Notes under the pieces: generated by a model
The model's database searches: none
Seen by the model: the letters and a program-made list of their open reading frames with translations, nothing else
What the model was told of the DNA's origin: nothing
Position numbers and translations under genes: made by a program
NCBI RefSeq assembly: GCF_000194605.1
Contig: NC_015321.1
Span: 1,116,001 to 1,180,000, forward strand
Length of the DNA stretch: 64,000 bases
Origin: Fluviicola taffensis DSM 16823
GTDB taxonomy: Bacteria; Bacteroidota; Bacteroidia; Flavobacteriales_D; Crocinitomicaceae
Direction: 5' to 3'
Part shown: one piece after another, positions 61,233-64,000 of the stretch
Layout: every line of letters starts with the position of its first letter
How positions within the stretch are numbered: position 1 is the stretch's first letter

Positions 61233-62693
61233 ATGAAGTTAAAAAACAGCTTACCACTACTTATTTGTTTGAGCTTATTGCCTTTTGTCTCCTCTGGACA
61301 GGACAATCACTATTGGAACGATCAATTTGGAATTAAGGCTACTGCTTTGGGCGGAGCGGCTGTTGGGGGCTTAAATGATTACTCCATGGTTTATTACAAT
61401 GCGGCAGCGATGACATTGGTAGAAAAAAGAGCATTGTCCTTTTCCATGAATGCCTATCAGATTCGGAAATTCAAGCAGCAAAACTCACTAGGTCCTGCCC
61501 AAGATCTTCAAAGCACTGAATTTTCTGTGGTCCCCAATATGGTAGCAGGCATTACATCGCTAAAAAAGTTTAAGAAAGTGCGAGTTGGCTATATGCTCTT
61601 ATCCAAAAATGTACACAACAGCAAGTTAAACTCCCTTCATTCAGGAAGATACGATGTAATTGATCTTCCTGGAGAAGAAAACTATGTTTCCAGGTATGCC
61701 CAAGAAATACGCAACATTGAATATTCTGTTGGATTTGGAATTTCCTATAATGCAACACCTCATTTATCCGTCGGATTAACACATATGGGAATTTTTAAAG
61801 GTGTCAGGTATTACAATGATTACTCGATTACGGTACTTCCTCAAGACACTTCTTCCTCTCAAGACACCCGCCTTTCATCCAATATCACCTTTAATTATTG
61901 GGATGTAAAGGCCATGTTTAAGCCATCCATATTGATTCATTATCCCAAGTTCCGAATAGGTTTTACGGCAACACTCCCTATATTTAATATTCTTGGAAGA
62001 GGAACTTTTCTTCGGGAATTTTCCACACTCAATCTCGATGGAGAGGGACTTCTTCCTTTCGATATTTCAATTGCATCAAAAGCAACAAAAACCAAGGTTC
62101 AACACAAAAATCCAGCTTCGTTCAGTTTAGGGTTAAGTGCACAAATAAGTGATAAGGTATGGGCGCATCTTACTGCTGAAACATTCCTTAAACAAAACTA
62201 TTATTTGGTTCACAATGATCCGACCATGGCTCAACATTATCCTGAATTCATCAGTGATTCGGTGATTGTTGAACTATTTGGCGGGCAAAAATTTCTTTCT
62301 TATGGTGAAGGAGCTAGATCAGTAACAAATATCGGATTAGGTATTGAGGTTGAATTATCAGAAAGGGCTGGAATTCAATTCGGCGGACATACTGATTTCA
62401 ATTACAACAAGTATCCGATTTACACATTTACAAGGCAGACCATTCAATCATCTCAATACAACCGCTTGGTGTTTGCTTTAGGTGGAAACTTAGACTTAAA
62501 GGGTGGAAAACGTGCTTCTATGGTTTTCGAATTCGGATTTGCGCTTCCAAAAACAACGAATTACACAATTGATTTTACGACTCCCAATGTGGCAAGAAAT
62601 GGATTAACAGGTGATTCTGCTCCAGGTGTGAGAACCCAAGCATATTCGTACCGTGTGATGATTGAATTGACTTTGGGGAAACTATTGAAGTAA
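61233..62693 (+). CDS. FadL/PorV-like outer-membrane protein
   Basis: A 486-residue protein with a signal peptide (MKLKNSLPLLICLSLLPFVSSG) and a barrel body. The opening GIKATALGGAAVGGLNDYSMVYYNAAAMTLV is the GxAxAxxxDxxxxxxNPA-type entry of FadL/OmpP1/PorV barrels. The protein ends in strands to ELTLGKLLK. It may carry hydrophobic molecules or act with T9SS; no specific evidence. A -7 box-like TAACTTCG (61221-61228) lies only 4 bp before the ATG. Tandem paralogue of 62783. Confidence 0.85.
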   Translation: MKLKNSLPLLICLSLLPFVSSGQDNHYWNDQFGIKATALGGAAVGGLNDYSMVYYNAAAMTLVEKRALSFSMNAYQIRKFKQQNSLGPAQDLQSTEFSVVPNMVAGITSLKKFKKVRVGYMLLSKNVHNSKLNSLHSGRYDVIDLPGEENYVSRYAQEIRNIEYSVGFGISYNATPHLSVGLTHMGIFKGVRYYNDYSITVLPQDTSSSQDTRLSSNITFNYWDVKAMFKPSILIHYPKFRIGFTATLPIFNILGRGTFLREFSTLNLDGEGLLPFDISIASKATKTKVQHKNPASFSLGLSAQISDKVWAHLTAETFLKQNYYLVHNDPTMAQHYPEFISDSVIVELFGGQKFLSYGEGARSVTNIGLGIEVELSERAGIQFGGHTDFNYNKYPIYTFTRQTIQSSQYNRLVFALGGNLDLKGGKRASMVFEFGFALPKTTNYTIDFTTPNVARNGLTGDSAPGVRTQAYSYRVMIELTLGKLLK

Positions 62694-62782
62694 TTGTAAG
62701 CTATTAGAATACGAGTTACGAATGATTCAAAAATGTTTAAATTACTTAAAACTCAATCATTCCTAATTTGTATTTTAGACGC

Positions 62783-64000
62783 ATGAAAGCAAAAAACGCC
62801 TTAACACTTCTGTTTGTGAGCTTCTTAAGCCTCTATTCCAATGGCCAAGATTACCATTACTGGACCGATCAATTTGGAATTAAAGCAACTGCATTAGGAG
62901 GAGCTGCTATATCTGGTTTAGACGATCATTCAATGGTTTATTACAATGCGGCGGCTATGACCTTGGTAAAAAATCCCAGCCTTTCTTTTTCAATCAATGC
63001 CTATCAGTACCGTACCTTCAAACAGAAAGACGCGCTTGGCCCCAATCAGAACCTAGAGAGCTCAGACTTCTCGACCATTCCAAATATGATGACAGGAATT
63101 TTCACTCCCAAAAAATTTCCCAAATGGCATCTAGGTTATAGTGTTCTCTCCAAAAATGGATTCAACAATAAATTAGATTTGTTTCATTCTGGTAGATACG
63201 ATGTAATTGATCTTCCCGGAGAAGAGAACTTTGTTTCTTCCTTTGCACAAGAGATACACAATGGAGAATACTGGGCTGGAATTGGAATTTCCTACGATGC
63301 AACACCTCATTTGTCTTTTGGATTAACGCATATGGGAGTTTACAAAAGCACGAAATATTACAACAACTACTCCATCTCAGTACTTCCAGCAGACACCTCA
63401 TCTTCGGAAGTAACCCAATTTAACTCAACCATCTCCTTTAATTACTGGAATGTAAAGGCCATTTTCAAGCCTTCTATATTGCTTCATTACCCGAAATTTC
63501 GGGTTGGATTTGTAGCGACTCTTCCTTCCTTAAATATTCTTGGAAAAGGGAATTTTTTCAGGGAAATATCTACTCTAAATATGGATGATGTCCTTCCTTT
63601 TGATTTAACCGTTACTTCAAGAGCCACTAAAAGCAAAGTCAAACATCGAAATCCAACTTCTTTTAGTCTTGGAGTAAGCGCTCAACTTGGACAAAAATTA
63701 TGGGTTCACCTTACTGCGGAAACCTTTTTGAAACAGTCTTATTATTTGATTCATAAAGACCCAACCAATGCCCAACATTACCCAGACTTCATCAATGATT
63801 CATTGATTACAGTCATTTTTGGAAATCAGAAGTTCCTTTCCTACGGAGAAGAATACAAAGCTGTAACAAACTTTGGATTAGGCATCGACATTCAAGCTAC
63901 AGAACAACTAGGAATTCAGCTTGGGGGACGAACCGATTTCAACTACAACACCTTTTCGAACTATGAATTTGCAAGACAAATTATCCAAATAACCTCATAC
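62783..64000 (+). CDS. FadL/PorV-like outer-membrane protein, paralogue (3' end outside window)
   Basis: The open frame from the ATG at 62783 runs to the window edge without a stop (about 406 residues). The signal peptide is MKAKNALTLLFVSFLSLYSNG. It is a close tandem paralogue of 61233-62693 (shared GIKATALGGAAISGLDDHSMVYYNAA, SGRYDVIDLPGEENFVS, ATPHLSFGLTHMG, AETFLKQSYYLIH). The copies probably arose by duplication of one gene. No terminator is seen between them. Confidence 0.88.
   Translation, partial: MKAKNALTLLFVSFLSLYSNGQDYHYWTDQFGIKATALGGAAISGLDDHSMVYYNAAAMTLVKNPSLSFSINAYQYRTFKQKDALGPNQNLESSDFSTIPNMMTGIFTPKKFPKWHLGYSVLSKNGFNNKLDLFHSGRYDVIDLPGEENFVSSFAQEIHNGEYWAGIGISYDATPHLSFGLTHMGVYKSTKYYNNYSISVLPADTSSSEVTQFNSTISFNYWNVKAIFKPSILLHYPKFRVGFVATLPSLNILGKGNFFREISTLNMDDVLPFDLTVTSRATKSKVKHRNPTSFSLGVSAQLGQKLWVHLTAETFLKQSYYLIHKDPTNAQHYPDFINDSLITVIFGNQKFLSYGEEYKAVTNFGLGIDIQATEQLGIQLGGRTDFNYNTFSNYEFARQIIQITSY

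Overview
The window is AT-rich DNA from a member of the Bacteroidota, most likely Flavobacteriales and close to Fluviicola/Crocinitomicaceae. This rests on several type IX secretion (T9SS) C-terminal sorting domains (YPNPT/S...), many LytTR regulators paired with HisKA_7TM/LytS-type kinases, Bacteroidota-type -7 promoter boxes (TANNTTTG), AT-rich start regions without Shine-Dalgarno sequences, and a grasp-with-spasm peptide locus. No rRNA, phage, transposase or integrase gene is seen. The species assignment is inference from gene content only.

Layout. 1-13.6 kb: a block of secreted and T9SS-exported proteins (two LamG-type proteins, small secreted proteins, a leucine-rich-repeat protein, a tandem-repeat protein) interleaved with a LytTR two-component system (4190-7262), a stand-alone LytTR protein (7398-7718) and a decayed LytTR gene. 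Six promoters in this block share the same two-part operator: two TTYACAA-like half-sites exactly 21 bp apart, the second 34-35 bp upstream of a -7 box. This looks like a local LytTR regulon. Two fragments of the start of an aconitase-B-like gene (7719-7854 and 14103-14153) lie in the same region with their upstream DNA, so the block has been rearranged. 15.9-17.7 kb: rpsF-rpsR-rplI and a bcp/PrxQ peroxiredoxin. 17.8-20.2 kb: small metabolic genes and a membrane LytTR regulator.

20.3-38.3 kb is the accessory part. It holds an orphan PD-(D/E)XK nuclease, a grasp-with-spasm RiPP locus (precursor at 25721, ATP-grasp and SPASM maturases, and an exporter that has decayed), an unplaced 304-aa protein, a second LytTR/kinase pair with a CPBP protease, a DUF1266 operon, a BtrH-like protein, a defence-type reverse transcriptase with a small partner, and a tRNA-Arg. 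Several of these genes are separated by related 100-112 bp repeats bounded by CCGCTAAC/GTTAGCGG, which resemble cassette boundaries.

38.4-64 kb is mostly housekeeping: a VOC protein, an HldD-like epimerase, outer-membrane proteins, a 6-pyruvoyl-tetrahydropterin synthase/FolE pair, two transglutaminase-like proteins, a BI-1 protein, a YugP-type protease, a GH3 protein, a deoxynucleoside kinase, RNase P RNA, an ECF sigma factor with a membrane barrel partner, SixA, rhomboid, and tandem FadL/PorV-like porins. A GNAT toxin-antitoxin pair is inserted between the deoxynucleoside kinase and its convergent neighbour, flanked by a 101-bp direct duplication.
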